Origin: Planctomycetota bacterium
GTDB lineage: Bacteria; Planctomycetota; Phycisphaerae; Sedimentisphaerales; Anaerobacaceae
Assembly: GCA_023135935.1 (NCBI GenBank)
Contig: JAGLSU010000067.1
Coordinates: forward strand, 1 to 34,193
Direction: 5' to 3'
Length of the DNA stretch: 34,193 nucleotides
The notes under the pieces were generated by a model. The model ran no database searches. It was not told the DNA's origin and was given only the letters and a program-made list of their open reading frames with translations. The stretch's first letter is position 1; every line of letters starts with the position of its first letter. Positions 25,891-33,647 of the stretch are shown piece by piece. A program made the translations under genes and the position numbers.

Positions 25891-26412
25891 ATGACAAAAC
25901 CCTACATTAAATTGCTTTGCCTTATCGCCATCTTAATCGCCGCAACCATCGTCATTGCTAATGCCCCTGACAAAACCGATACCGCCAAAATAACCGACCG
26001 CATCATAGCCATAGAGACCGAAGCCCTCAAAAGCTGGAACAATGGCGACCCTTCCGGCTATCTCAAAATCTATGCCGAAGAAATCACCTATTTTGATGTG
26101 GGAACAAACGCCCGCCTCGATGGTTATAGCGCTATGGAAAAATTATTTGACCCCGCAAGGGGCAAAATTTACGGCTCCCGTTTCAAAATGCTAAACCCAA
26201 AGGTCCAGCTGCATGGCAGCGTAGCCGTCTTAACATTCAACCTCGTTACATATTCGGATAAAGACAAAGTAATCTCTCCCTGGAATGCCACCGAAGTCTA
26301 TGCCAAAATTAACAACCAATGGAAAATCATCCACTCGCACTGGTCAAAAACTAAAGACATACCACAACTTAACCCGAAACCCCAAAAATCAAAAACCAAA
26401 GACTCTTCGTAG
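25891..26412 (+). CDS. Exported NTF2-like / DUF4440-like protein
   Basis: Signal peptide-like N-terminus (LLCLIAILIAATIVIANA). IETEALKSWNNGDPSGYLKIYAEEITYFD...AMEKLFDP...VAVLTFNLVTYSD...WKIIHSHWS is typical of SnoaL/DUF4440 proteins. Confidence 0.8.
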   Translation: MTKPYIKLLCLIAILIAATIVIANAPDKTDTAKITDRIIAIETEALKSWNNGDPSGYLKIYAEEITYFDVGTNARLDGYSAMEKLFDPARGKIYGSRFKMLNPKVQLHGSVAVLTFNLVTYSDKDKVISPWNATEVYAKINNQWKIIHSHWSKTKDIPQLNPKPQKSKTKDSS

Positions 26413-26431
26413 CTTTACGCGAACTAAGGCC
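26401..26431. repeat. Hairpin repeat family, copy A
   Basis: gactcttcgtagctttacgcgaactaaggcc, 27/31 identical to copy C at 27242-27272. Overlaps the last codons of the upstream CDS. Confidence 0.7.
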
Positions 26432-26621
26432 AACCACACCCGCGAAACAACTTAAAAACCATTCATAGGAAAAAAACATGGCCAAACAAAAGAAATTCGC
26501 CTATCTTATTTAATTATCTTCCATTGCATTGAAATAAATTAGTGTAGCTGTAGCCATATCTGACCGATTAACCAATGATTTAAAGTTATAGAATCTTGCA
26601 GTTTTTTGATGAGAGATTGTA

Positions 26622-27026
26622 ATGCAAAGCAAAAAGGGTTTCACGCTTATTGAACTAATGGTAGTGGTTCTTATCATTGGTATTTTAGCTGTAGTTGCGA
26701 TTACTACTATGCGAGGTCGTGTGGACGCAGCTAAATGGACGGAAGCAAAAGCAGGCATGAGCACCATCGCTACATCTCTCCGGGCTTATGCCGCCGAAAA
26801 AAATGTAGATGGAACATATCCTCCCTCGTTAGCCACCCTGGGCCTTATCGCCAGCGACCTTCACGGGACACATTTTGTTATCACTGATTATTCAATTGTC
26901 GCAGCCGCTTATACAATCGGTGCCGACCCGCAACTGACATACACCATTCGCTGTAACAAAGCTACCCTCGTACCAACCAGAATCGAACTCGACAACACCG
27001 GCACCTGGACTGAATCAAATCCATAA
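26622..27026 (+). CDS. Type IV pilin / type II secretion pseudopilin-like protein
   Basis: MQSKKGFTLIELMVVVLIIGILAVVAI: prepilin peptidase site G/FTLIE followed by a hydrophobic helix. Confidence 0.92.
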   Translation: MQSKKGFTLIELMVVVLIIGILAVVAITTMRGRVDAAKWTEAKAGMSTIATSLRAYAAEKNVDGTYPPSLATLGLIASDLHGTHFVITDYSIVAAAYTIGADPQLTYTIRCNKATLVPTRIELDNTGTWTESNP

Positions 27027-27044
27027 CCCACACCATCTTGCCTG

Positions 27045-27071
27045 CCCTCCGTAGCCTCGTGCGTAGGAGGG
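27045..27071. repeat. Hairpin repeat family, copy B
   Basis: CCCTCC-gtagcctcgtgcgta-GGAGGG: same 6-bp stem and 15-nt loop architecture as copy C with a compensatory base-pair change. Confidence 0.65.
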
Positions 27072-27111
27072 TCATTTCGACCGAAGCGTAGCGCAGCGGA
27101 GAAATCTGGCC
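27071..27111. repeat. GTCATTTCGA-type dispersed repeat, copy 1
   Basis: gtcatttcgaccgaagcgtagcgcagcggagaaatctggcc; 40/41 identical to the copy at 27136. Confidence 0.9.
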
Positions 27112-27135
27112 TTCAAGTAGTAATACCGTCCTATT

Positions 27136-27176
27136 GTCATTTCGACCGAAGCGTAGCGGAGCGGAGAAATCTGGCC
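27136..27176. repeat. GTCATTTCGA-type dispersed repeat, copy 2
   Basis: gtcatttcgaccgaagcgtagcggagcggagaaatctggcc. Confidence 0.9.
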
Positions 27177-27201
27177 AACGAATGGTGATACCCACCAAAA
27201 C

Positions 27202-27230
27202 TTGACACACTCCCTCATTTTCCCTATAAT
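27202..27230 (+). promoter_or_regulatory. Consensus sigma70 promoter
   Basis: TTGACA (27202-27207), 17-nt spacer, TATAAT (27225-27230): exact consensus hexamers at optimal spacing. Confidence 0.75.
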
Positions 27231-27241
27231 CCCAAATCGAA

Positions 27242-27272
27242 GACCCTACGTAGCTTTACGCGAAGTAGGGCC
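27242..27272. repeat. Hairpin repeat family, copy C
   Basis: gaCCCTACgtagctttacgcgaaGTAGGGcc: 6-bp perfect stem with 15-nt loop, immediately downstream of the consensus promoter. Confidence 0.7.
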
Positions 27273-27358
27273 AATTACCCATGAATCCACACCCGCGGGC
27301 AAAAATAAAAAAACATTCATAAGGGAAATGATAACTAAAGACAGAAAGGGTAAACTAA

Positions 27359-27625
27359 ATGAACACAGAAAAAATAGTCGCTCAATTGAAAGAATACGCT
27401 AATATTTTCGAGGTATACCAAAAAACCACTTTTACAGGTTATCGCGAGGACAAGAACGGCAATACCCAAGAAGTCGAAGTGGACATTCTTGATGCAGGGC
27501 CAAATAGATTGGAACACCGTTATCGCTGCATTGCGAAATCAGGAGACGACAAGATAGCTACCGGCAATCCTGAATCTACAATAGACATGGCGCTGCTCCA
27601 TGTTCATTGGAACAACCTTGATTAG
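27359..27625 (+). CDS. Small hypothetical protein (88 aa)
   Basis: ORF with AAAGGG-like Shine-Dalgarno and the upstream consensus promoter at 27202. No family recognised. Confidence 0.6.
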   Translation: MNTEKIVAQLKEYANIFEVYQKTTFTGYREDKNGNTQEVEVDILDAGPNRLEHRYRCIAKSGDDKIATGNPESTIDMALLHVHWNNLD

Positions 27626-27646
27626 TAGATAAGATAAAAATGTTAT

Positions 27647-27853
27647 TTACTCATTGCTATCGCCGGATTCTCCAAAACCGCCTTGATTAATCTTGTCCGG
27701 GTCAAGATTACCAATATCATTTAAACTTTTAGTTTCATCAGGTTCAAGCCCAGCAATCTCATTTAGGCTTTTGTTTATATTTACATCTGTCTTCAACTCT
27801 TTTTTGTCTTCCATCTGTAAATCTCCTGTTTTATCAAACTCATCAACACTCAT
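27647..27853 (-). CDS. Small acidic protein with internal duplicated motif
   Basis: KSLNEIAGLEPDET / KSLNDIGNLDPDKI tandem motif; overlaps the upstream membrane protein gene by 11 nt. Confidence 0.55.
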   Translation of the reverse strand: MSVDEFDKTGDLQMEDKKELKTDVNINKSLNEIAGLEPDETKSLNDIGNLDPDKINQGGFGESGDSNE

Positions 27854-28256
27854 TCAATTGCTTAACTGCCGTCACAACACCAATAAGCAACGAAAATATC
27901 ATCCCATGAATAAAAAACAAACGAGATACCCCATCCAGTCTGCTTAGTAAATAATCCTCAGTAGCTTTTTTAGCGAGCACATTTTCTATGTGTTTAGAAT
28001 TACGTTCCAATATAAATATACAGGCAACTATCGTTACCAAAAAACATAGAGCTGCCAATATGTATAAACCCAATTCCCAATACTGCTTCACCCCAACTGT
28101 ACTCAGAAGGGAAACAAGCAAAGCGATACCTCCAGCTGATAAGGTAATTAACACCTTGTCATGATCCATCTTTGTTTGTATCCAAGCATTAACAAGAGCA
28201 GCATAGTACTCTACTTTTTTTTGCTGCTCTACACTGTCCTTCTTTTCTTCTACCAT
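27843..28256 (-). CDS. Small membrane protein (about 3 predicted TM segments)
   Basis: Hydrophobic segments VLITLSAGGIALLVSLLSTVG, LGLYILAALCFLVTIVACIFIL and LFFIHGMIFSLLIGVVTAV. Confidence 0.7.
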   Translation of the reverse strand: MVEEKKDSVEQQKKVEYYAALVNAWIQTKMDHDKVLITLSAGGIALLVSLLSTVGVKQYWELGLYILAALCFLVTIVACIFILERNSKHIENVLAKKATEDYLLSRLDGVSRLFFIHGMIFSLLIGVVTAVKQLNEC

Positions 28257-28320
28257 ATTAGGGTATTCTATCCACTAAATCTATTAATTCAAAGTCTTTT
28301 ATAACTTTCCCTTTAAAATT

Positions 28321-28370
28321 GTCATTCCGCATTTATTGCGGAAACGCAGATCCTGCGCAAGCAGAATCTA
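28321..28370. repeat. GTCATTCC-type dispersed repeat
   Basis: gtcattCCGCAtttatTGCGGaaacgcagatcCTGCgcaaGCAGaatcta: two short hairpins, the second with a GCAA loop. Confidence 0.6.
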
Positions 28371-28377
28371 TTATCTT

Positions 28378-28415
28378 GTCATTGCGAGGAGGCCGAAGGC
28401 CGACGCGGCAATCTC
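28378..28415. repeat. GTCATTGCGA-type dispersed repeat
   Basis: gtcATTGCgaggaGGCCgaaGGCCgacgcgGCAATctc: nested dyad symmetry followed by a T run. Confidence 0.65.
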
Positions 28416-28679
28416 TTTTTTTGTTTGTAGTCTGTTTTGAATTTTGTGCTTTGGTAATTAGTATTTGTTTAGAATTTAGATATTAGTGCTTAGGATTTGC
28501 GAATCATGCGTTTCGAACATTTTGCGCAGGGGGGTGTCTTAAAACTACCCAAAAAGTACCGGAAGCGCCCGCATTTTGACCCTTTTTAACCGTAAAGCGC
28601 CCCAAAACGACCGCGTTTTGCCCCATTTTGACCGCACTTTTTCAAAAACTTGCGCAATTTGTTCGAAAACTGGAGTCTA

Positions 28680-28696
28680 TCCCGGCGAAGTCGGGA
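28680..28696. repeat. Short hairpin repeat-like element
   Basis: TCCCG-gcgaagt-CGGGA followed by a T-rich stretch. Confidence 0.45.
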
Positions 28697-28821
28697 CGTT
28701 TTGTCTTACCCACCTTAACATTTTTTGTTGATTAAAATCAACGCGCCCCTTGCGCGTTTTGTTCGATTTACTACCTAATTCTCTTGTCAATTTTCTCAAA
28801 TAAGCTAACATCTTTTCTCTT

Positions 28822-29958
28822 ATGGCCGACGAAAAAAAAACATATCGAATCTTCTTCAGCGCTGCCGAACCCTCCGCGGACTCCCACTGTGCCGAACTCA
28901 TAACCGCCTTTAAACAAACAAGTTACAACTTCGATTTCGTCGGCGTCGGCGGCCCCCAAATGGCCTCTGTCGGCTGCAAACTGCTCGAAACAACTACGCA
29001 AAAAGCTGCTATGCTCAACAATGCCTTCTCGCAAATTTTCCACTACATAAAACTTATAAAACGCATAACCCGTTACTTCAAAAGCAATAACGTCGATTTA
29101 GTAATCGTTTGCGATTCCCCAGCGTTCAATTTCCACATCGCCAAGGCAGCAAAAAAATCAAACATAAAAACCATCTTCTACGTCGCCCCCCAACTATGGG
29201 CATGGGCCGCTTGGCGTCTTAATAAACTGAAAAAATGCTGCGATAAGTTATGCTGTATACTACCTTTCGAGCAATCATGGTTTTCCGAAAAGGGCATCGA
29301 CACAACCTTCGTCGGCAACCCATTACTCGATAATTCACCCCCTGATATAAAACCAAAAAACTATTCCGATTTCGATTCCCAATCCGCTAAAATTGCGATT
29401 CTACCCGGCTCCAGACCAGCTGAAATAAATTCCCTCTGGCCCGCTATGCAAAAAATCGCACTCGAACTAAAACAAAATTTCCCAAACGTCACTTTCACTA
29501 CCGTAGCCGTCGATTCCGAAAAACAAAAAACACTCCAAGCCGCACAACTACCCGATTTCAAATGCACTTACACCACCGACTCCGTAATCGAAATAACACA
29601 ATCATCCGACTTCACAATCGTCGCCAGCGGCTCCGCAACTCTCCAGGTCGCAGCTGCCGGCTGTCCAATGGTCATTATGTACCAGTCCAGCCGCATCTTA
29701 TGGCACACAGTCGGCTGGTGGCTTATAAAGACAAAACTGCTCTCACTCGTTAACATCTTAGCCGAAAAACAACTCGTCCCCGAATTCATGCCGTACTTCA
29801 CATCAACAAAACCTATCACAAAAACCATCGCCGAACTTTTACAAAACAAAAACAAACTAAACCAAACCAGCACCGAGCTTATCGCCTTAACCGCAACTTT
29901 AAAGCAGGGCACTACTTGCGATAAAGTCGCGCAAATCGCAATCGATATACTTTCCTGA
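28822..29958 (+). CDS. lpxB: Lipid-A-disaccharide synthase-like glycosyltransferase (GT19)
   Basis: FFSAAEPSADSHCAELITAFK; DFVGVGGPQM; YVAPQLWAWAAWRLNKLKKCCDKLCCILPFEQSWF...FVGNPLLD; LPGSRPAEI; ASGSATLQVAAAGCPMVIMYQSS. Confidence 0.88.
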   Translation: MADEKKTYRIFFSAAEPSADSHCAELITAFKQTSYNFDFVGVGGPQMASVGCKLLETTTQKAAMLNNAFSQIFHYIKLIKRITRYFKSNNVDLVIVCDSPAFNFHIAKAAKKSNIKTIFYVAPQLWAWAAWRLNKLKKCCDKLCCILPFEQSWFSEKGIDTTFVGNPLLDNSPPDIKPKNYSDFDSQSAKIAILPGSRPAEINSLWPAMQKIALELKQNFPNVTFTTVAVDSEKQKTLQAAQLPDFKCTYTTDSVIEITQSSDFTIVASGSATLQVAAAGCPMVIMYQSSRILWHTVGWWLIKTKLLSLVNILAEKQLVPEFMPYFTSTKPITKTIAELLQNKNKLNQTSTELIALTATLKQGTTCDKVAQIAIDILS

Positions 29959-30008
29959 CTGTCACCACTTGAACTCGATTCATTTTTGTGGTATTAAACT
30001 ATTCAGCT

Positions 30009-31364
30009 ATGGAAAGCAAAACCAAAAAACTACTATTCGCTGTCTTAATCACTATCTGCATTTTCGGTTCGGCTAACGCTGATTTAACGAACCAAATTGA
30101 TTCCATCATTCGGCGCCCCTCACAAAAAAAAACTGAATTCTCCGTCCACGTCATCAATGCCGATTCCGGAAAAACCGTTTACAGCCGCAATGCGACAAAA
30201 CCATTCGTACCCGCCTCTAACATGAAAATAATCACCTCAGCCGCAGCCGTAAAATACCTCGGCGCCGATTTCAAATACGAAACCAAAATCGGCCTAATCA
30301 ACGACACTCTCGTCATAATCGGCTCCGGCGACCCATTATTCAACAATAAGCTCGACGATATCGCAGCCGCGTTAAAACAGCAAAATATCACAGCCATAAA
30401 GGATATCGTCATCGATACCAGCATTTTCGACGACCAGCGCATAAATCCATCTTGGCCAAAGAAAGAATTGAATCGTCACTACGCCTGCGAAGTCAGCGGT
30501 CTGAACTATAACAGTAATTGCGTTTCCGTCGCCGCCACAACCGTTAAAGGCAAAGTCCGCTTAGCCGTCGAACCGCAAACACAATACCTGAAAATTATCA
30601 ACAAATGCAAATCAACCTCCAAACCACCCAATACCGTTTGGTGCGCTCGTCCCCCAAATTCGAATACCATAACAGTATTTGGCAAATGCTACAAAAAGTG
30701 TAAGCCGATACAAGTCGCCATCAACAGACCCGCTGCCTTCTTTGCCTTCCTGTTAGCCGAGAAACTCGCCGCAGCTGGTATCACGGTAGAAGGCGACTTT
30801 ATCGAAAGAAAAATCGATAACAGAAAGAAAATAAAGGTGTTAAGAACCTATACGACAAATTTGAGTGACGTTTTGGCACGCTGCAATAAGAACAGTTTCG
30901 GCCTGGCAGCGGAAAGTTTGCTCAAAACCATCGCAGCCGAAGCAGGGCAGGGCAGCTGGGACAAAGCCCGCGACATCATCGGCAAATACCTCACCGAATT
31001 GGGAATCTCCGAAGACCAATTTTACATCGATGACGGCAGCGGCTTGAGTAAAACAAATAAACTAAGCACAACGGCCATAACTAAAGTCTTGCAAGATGTT
31101 TATAAAAGTAAAAATTGGCCGCTTTATAAAAATTCGTTAGCGATAGGGGGCATAGACGGAACGATTGGTAAATATTTCAAGGAACAAAAGTATAAGGGCA
31201 GGATTCTCGGAAAGACCGGCTACGTCAACAGCGTCAAATCATTTTCAGGCGTTTGCAGTACCAAAAACGGTGATTACATATTTTCAATCATAACTCACCG
31301 CACCAACGGCAAAACCCGCACAGCCATCAACGATATCGCCAAAGCAATCATCGATAGCCACTAA
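30009..31364 (+). CDS. dacB: D-alanyl-D-alanine carboxypeptidase / PBP4 family
   Basis: Signal peptide; SxxK in PASNMKIITSAAAVKYLG; SGLNYNSNCVSV; DDGSGLSKTNKLS; LGKTGYVNSVKSFSG. ATG at 30009 preferred over the GTG at 29988. Confidence 0.92.
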   Translation: MESKTKKLLFAVLITICIFGSANADLTNQIDSIIRRPSQKKTEFSVHVINADSGKTVYSRNATKPFVPASNMKIITSAAAVKYLGADFKYETKIGLINDTLVIIGSGDPLFNNKLDDIAAALKQQNITAIKDIVIDTSIFDDQRINPSWPKKELNRHYACEVSGLNYNSNCVSVAATTVKGKVRLAVEPQTQYLKIINKCKSTSKPPNTVWCARPPNSNTITVFGKCYKKCKPIQVAINRPAAFFAFLLAEKLAAAGITVEGDFIERKIDNRKKIKVLRTYTTNLSDVLARCNKNSFGLAAESLLKTIAAEAGQGSWDKARDIIGKYLTELGISEDQFYIDDGSGLSKTNKLSTTAITKVLQDVYKSKNWPLYKNSLAIGGIDGTIGKYFKEQKYKGRILGKTGYVNSVKSFSGVCSTKNGDYIFSIITHRTNGKTRTAINDIAKAIIDSH

Positions 31365-31366
31365 TA

Positions 31367-32392
31367 TTACCACTCGGCTAACTCACCAAGCAATTCTTCG
31401 ACCAAATCCTTCATAGTTATAATCCCAATCGGTCTTTGGCTGTCAGGCCGAACGCTTTTTGTTACCAGAACGATTTTCTCATTTTCGCTCTGCATAATAC
31501 TTATCGCATCGGTAACAATAACGTCGGATGGCATTTCCCGGATGGGCCTTAAAAACTTGCGCAAATTGGTTGACGGCTGGGATGAAGATAAGGTTTCATA
31601 GATATTTATAAACCCAATTATATTTCCTAAATGATTTTCATAAACGGGAAGACGAGTGAAGGGTGACTTTTCCAATACCCTCAAAAGGGCGGTTCTATCA
31701 GAATTTACATTAACTGATTTTATTTTGCTAAGAGGAGTCATTACGGCAGTGATATCGATTTTTGAAATGTTTGTGAGGCGATTTATAATATCGGTCTGGA
31801 TGGGGCTCAGGAAACCTTCTTCGCGAGTATCATGGACAATGGCTTTTATATGCGGTTGATGTACGGCAGTAACGATTTTAGATGGCTGGTATGAACCGCT
31901 AAGCCGAGCGAAGACATGACAGAAGCTTTTCAGCAAGGGGACCATGCCGCAGAAGGTAAAAAGTTTTTTAAATACGAGCAATACGGGCGCAACAGCAGGC
32001 ATAAGAGAATCAGCACGATAGAAGAAAATACTCTTTGGGATTAACTCGGCAAATATAAAAAGTATGGGGGCGATTATTAAGGTCGCGAAGAACTCGGCGG
32101 CATGGGCGAGTGAAGAATTTTTCAGCAAAAGATAAGTAACGATACCTGTAATGACGTAATGGGTAAGATTGTTTCCTATGAGAATTGAGATAAGCAAAGT
32201 ATGAGTGTCGTGCATGACTTTTCCGAGGACGATAAACGGCAGGCGTTTTTTCTCGATACCGAGGCGCAGCCGAAGCGGACTCAGCTGGTACATGCCCGTT
32301 TCTGCACCGGAGAAGAGGCCGCTAAGAAATACGAAAAATACAGCAACCAAAATTAATAATACGATATTAATCATCATTCGTAACCGGCTCAA
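31367..32392 (-). CDS. DUF21/CNNM-type transmembrane protein with CBS domains (lacks an obvious CorC_HlyC domain)
   Basis: FFVFLSGLFSGAETGMYQLSPLRLRLG; CBS-like VMTPLSKIKSVNVNSDRTALLRVLEKSPFTRLPVYENHLGNIIGFINI; terminates at IGIITMKDLVEELLGELAEW. Confidence 0.88.
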   Translation of the reverse strand: MSRLRMMINIVLLILVAVFFVFLSGLFSGAETGMYQLSPLRLRLGIEKKRLPFIVLGKVMHDTHTLLISILIGNNLTHYVITGIVTYLLLKNSSLAHAAEFFATLIIAPILFIFAELIPKSIFFYRADSLMPAVAPVLLVFKKLFTFCGMVPLLKSFCHVFARLSGSYQPSKIVTAVHQPHIKAIVHDTREEGFLSPIQTDIINRLTNISKIDITAVMTPLSKIKSVNVNSDRTALLRVLEKSPFTRLPVYENHLGNIIGFINIYETLSSSQPSTNLRKFLRPIREMPSDVIVTDAISIMQSENEKIVLVTKSVRPDSQRPIGIITMKDLVEELLGELAEW

Positions 32393-33629
32393 AGGTTAAT
32401 ATCAGGGTTTTAATTCGATGCTTTTGCACTTGTTCGACAGTGAATTTTAGATTTTTCAATCGAGCAACATCACCGGTTTTGGGTATTTTTCCCAAGATAG
32501 CGGTTACAAGACCGGCAATTGTATAGACTTTGGTCTCAGCGGGGTCGATTCCGAACATATCAGCCCAATTGCCAATAGCAAGGTCACCGGCTAAGCGATA
32601 TTCGAAAGGCCCCGTCTGTTCGATAGGTTCTATCTCGCCTGTTACTTCAATGGGCCCAAGTAATTCTTCCGCAATATCTTCGAGTCGGATGGAACCGGCG
32701 ATTCCTCCGTATTCGTCTACTACTATCGCGGTATCGGTATGGGTTTTGCGAAAAAACTCCAGCAGAGATTCGATGGTTTTTTGCTCGGGGACGAAATTGA
32801 CCTGCTGAACAAGTTTATCCAATGATATATCAGGGCGAAGCAATATCTGACGGAGAGGTACAAGACCAACGATATTGTCTATCGAACCAACATACACAGG
32901 CAGTTTAGTCAGATGGTTTTTTAACATCAACTGTCTGGCTGTCAGTATCGAGGTTGTGACATCGCAAGCAACCATATCAACTCGCGGCTGCAGACAATCG
33001 TAAACTTTTAAATGGGCGAGTTCAACAACTTCGGTCAGGAGTTTATTTTCATCAGCGGTGATTAGTCCGCGTTTTTGGCTTGCTTGAATGAGTAATTTGA
33101 ATTCGCTGCTGGTTATTGGTTTCGCAGGGTGCGGCGGCCCTAAAAGTAATCGGATGACAGGGTCCACTAAAAGAAAGCGAAAAACAGAGACAATGGGCGT
33201 GAAAATTCGCAGCAATAGGGCCATCGGCAGGGCGGCAGTGACGCTAAAAGGCCTCGAATTCGCATAGGCAATGGATTTGGGCAATATCTCACCGAAAAGC
33301 ACCAGCAGAACAAACGTGCCGGCAGCGGTGATAGCAGCTGTGGTCAGACCAACTTGTCGTTCAATTTTGACTATAAAGATGCTGGCGATGGCGTAGAAAA
33401 GAATGTTAACCATCATATTTCCGAACAGGATACAGCTGAGCAACTGTCGAGGTTTGCTTAATAGTTTCGCGACCAGAGTTTGGAGTTTGTGTCTGGATTT
33501 TCGGAACAGGTCAACTTGCCTGCGGGAGAGATTGAAAAAAGCTGTCTCTGAACCTGAGAAGAAAGCAGAGCAGCCAATCAGCAACAGCATTAAAATGATA
33601 TGACCTATATTTTGGTAAACCTGAACCAC
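32367..33629 (-). CDS. DUF21/CNNM-CBS-CorC_HlyC protein (GldE/hemolysin C-like)
   Basis: CSAFFSGSETAFFNLSRRQVDLFRKS; CBS pair; IVVDEYGGIAGSIRLEDIAEELLGPI; TYTIAGLV-type CorC_HlyC end. Confidence 0.92.
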   Translation of the reverse strand: MVQVYQNIGHIILMLLLIGCSAFFSGSETAFFNLSRRQVDLFRKSRHKLQTLVAKLLSKPRQLLSCILFGNMMVNILFYAIASIFIVKIERQVGLTTAAITAAGTFVLLVLFGEILPKSIAYANSRPFSVTAALPMALLLRIFTPIVSVFRFLLVDPVIRLLLGPPHPAKPITSSEFKLLIQASQKRGLITADENKLLTEVVELAHLKVYDCLQPRVDMVACDVTTSILTARQLMLKNHLTKLPVYVGSIDNIVGLVPLRQILLRPDISLDKLVQQVNFVPEQKTIESLLEFFRKTHTDTAIVVDEYGGIAGSIRLEDIAEELLGPIEVTGEIEPIEQTGPFEYRLAGDLAIGNWADMFGIDPAETKVYTIAGLVTAILGKIPKTGDVARLKNLKFTVEQVQKHRIKTLILTFEPVTNDD

Positions 33630-33647
33630 TGTCCGTAATTACCTAAA

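Noticed and set aside
27071-27176. Possible CRISPR array (two near-identical 41-nt units)
   Set aside because: Only two units, a 24-nt spacer, no cas genes and a known dispersed-repeat sequence style.
26962-27210. 82-aa minus-strand ORF (…RWPDFSAPLRFGRNDNRT…)
   Set aside because: It is the translation of the GTCATTTCGA repeats; a typical spurious ORF over dispersed repeats.
28378-28425. Rho-independent terminator from the dyad repeat plus T run
   Set aside because: The T run is on the plus strand, but the nearest upstream genes are minus strand, so it terminates no obvious transcript; kept as a repeat.
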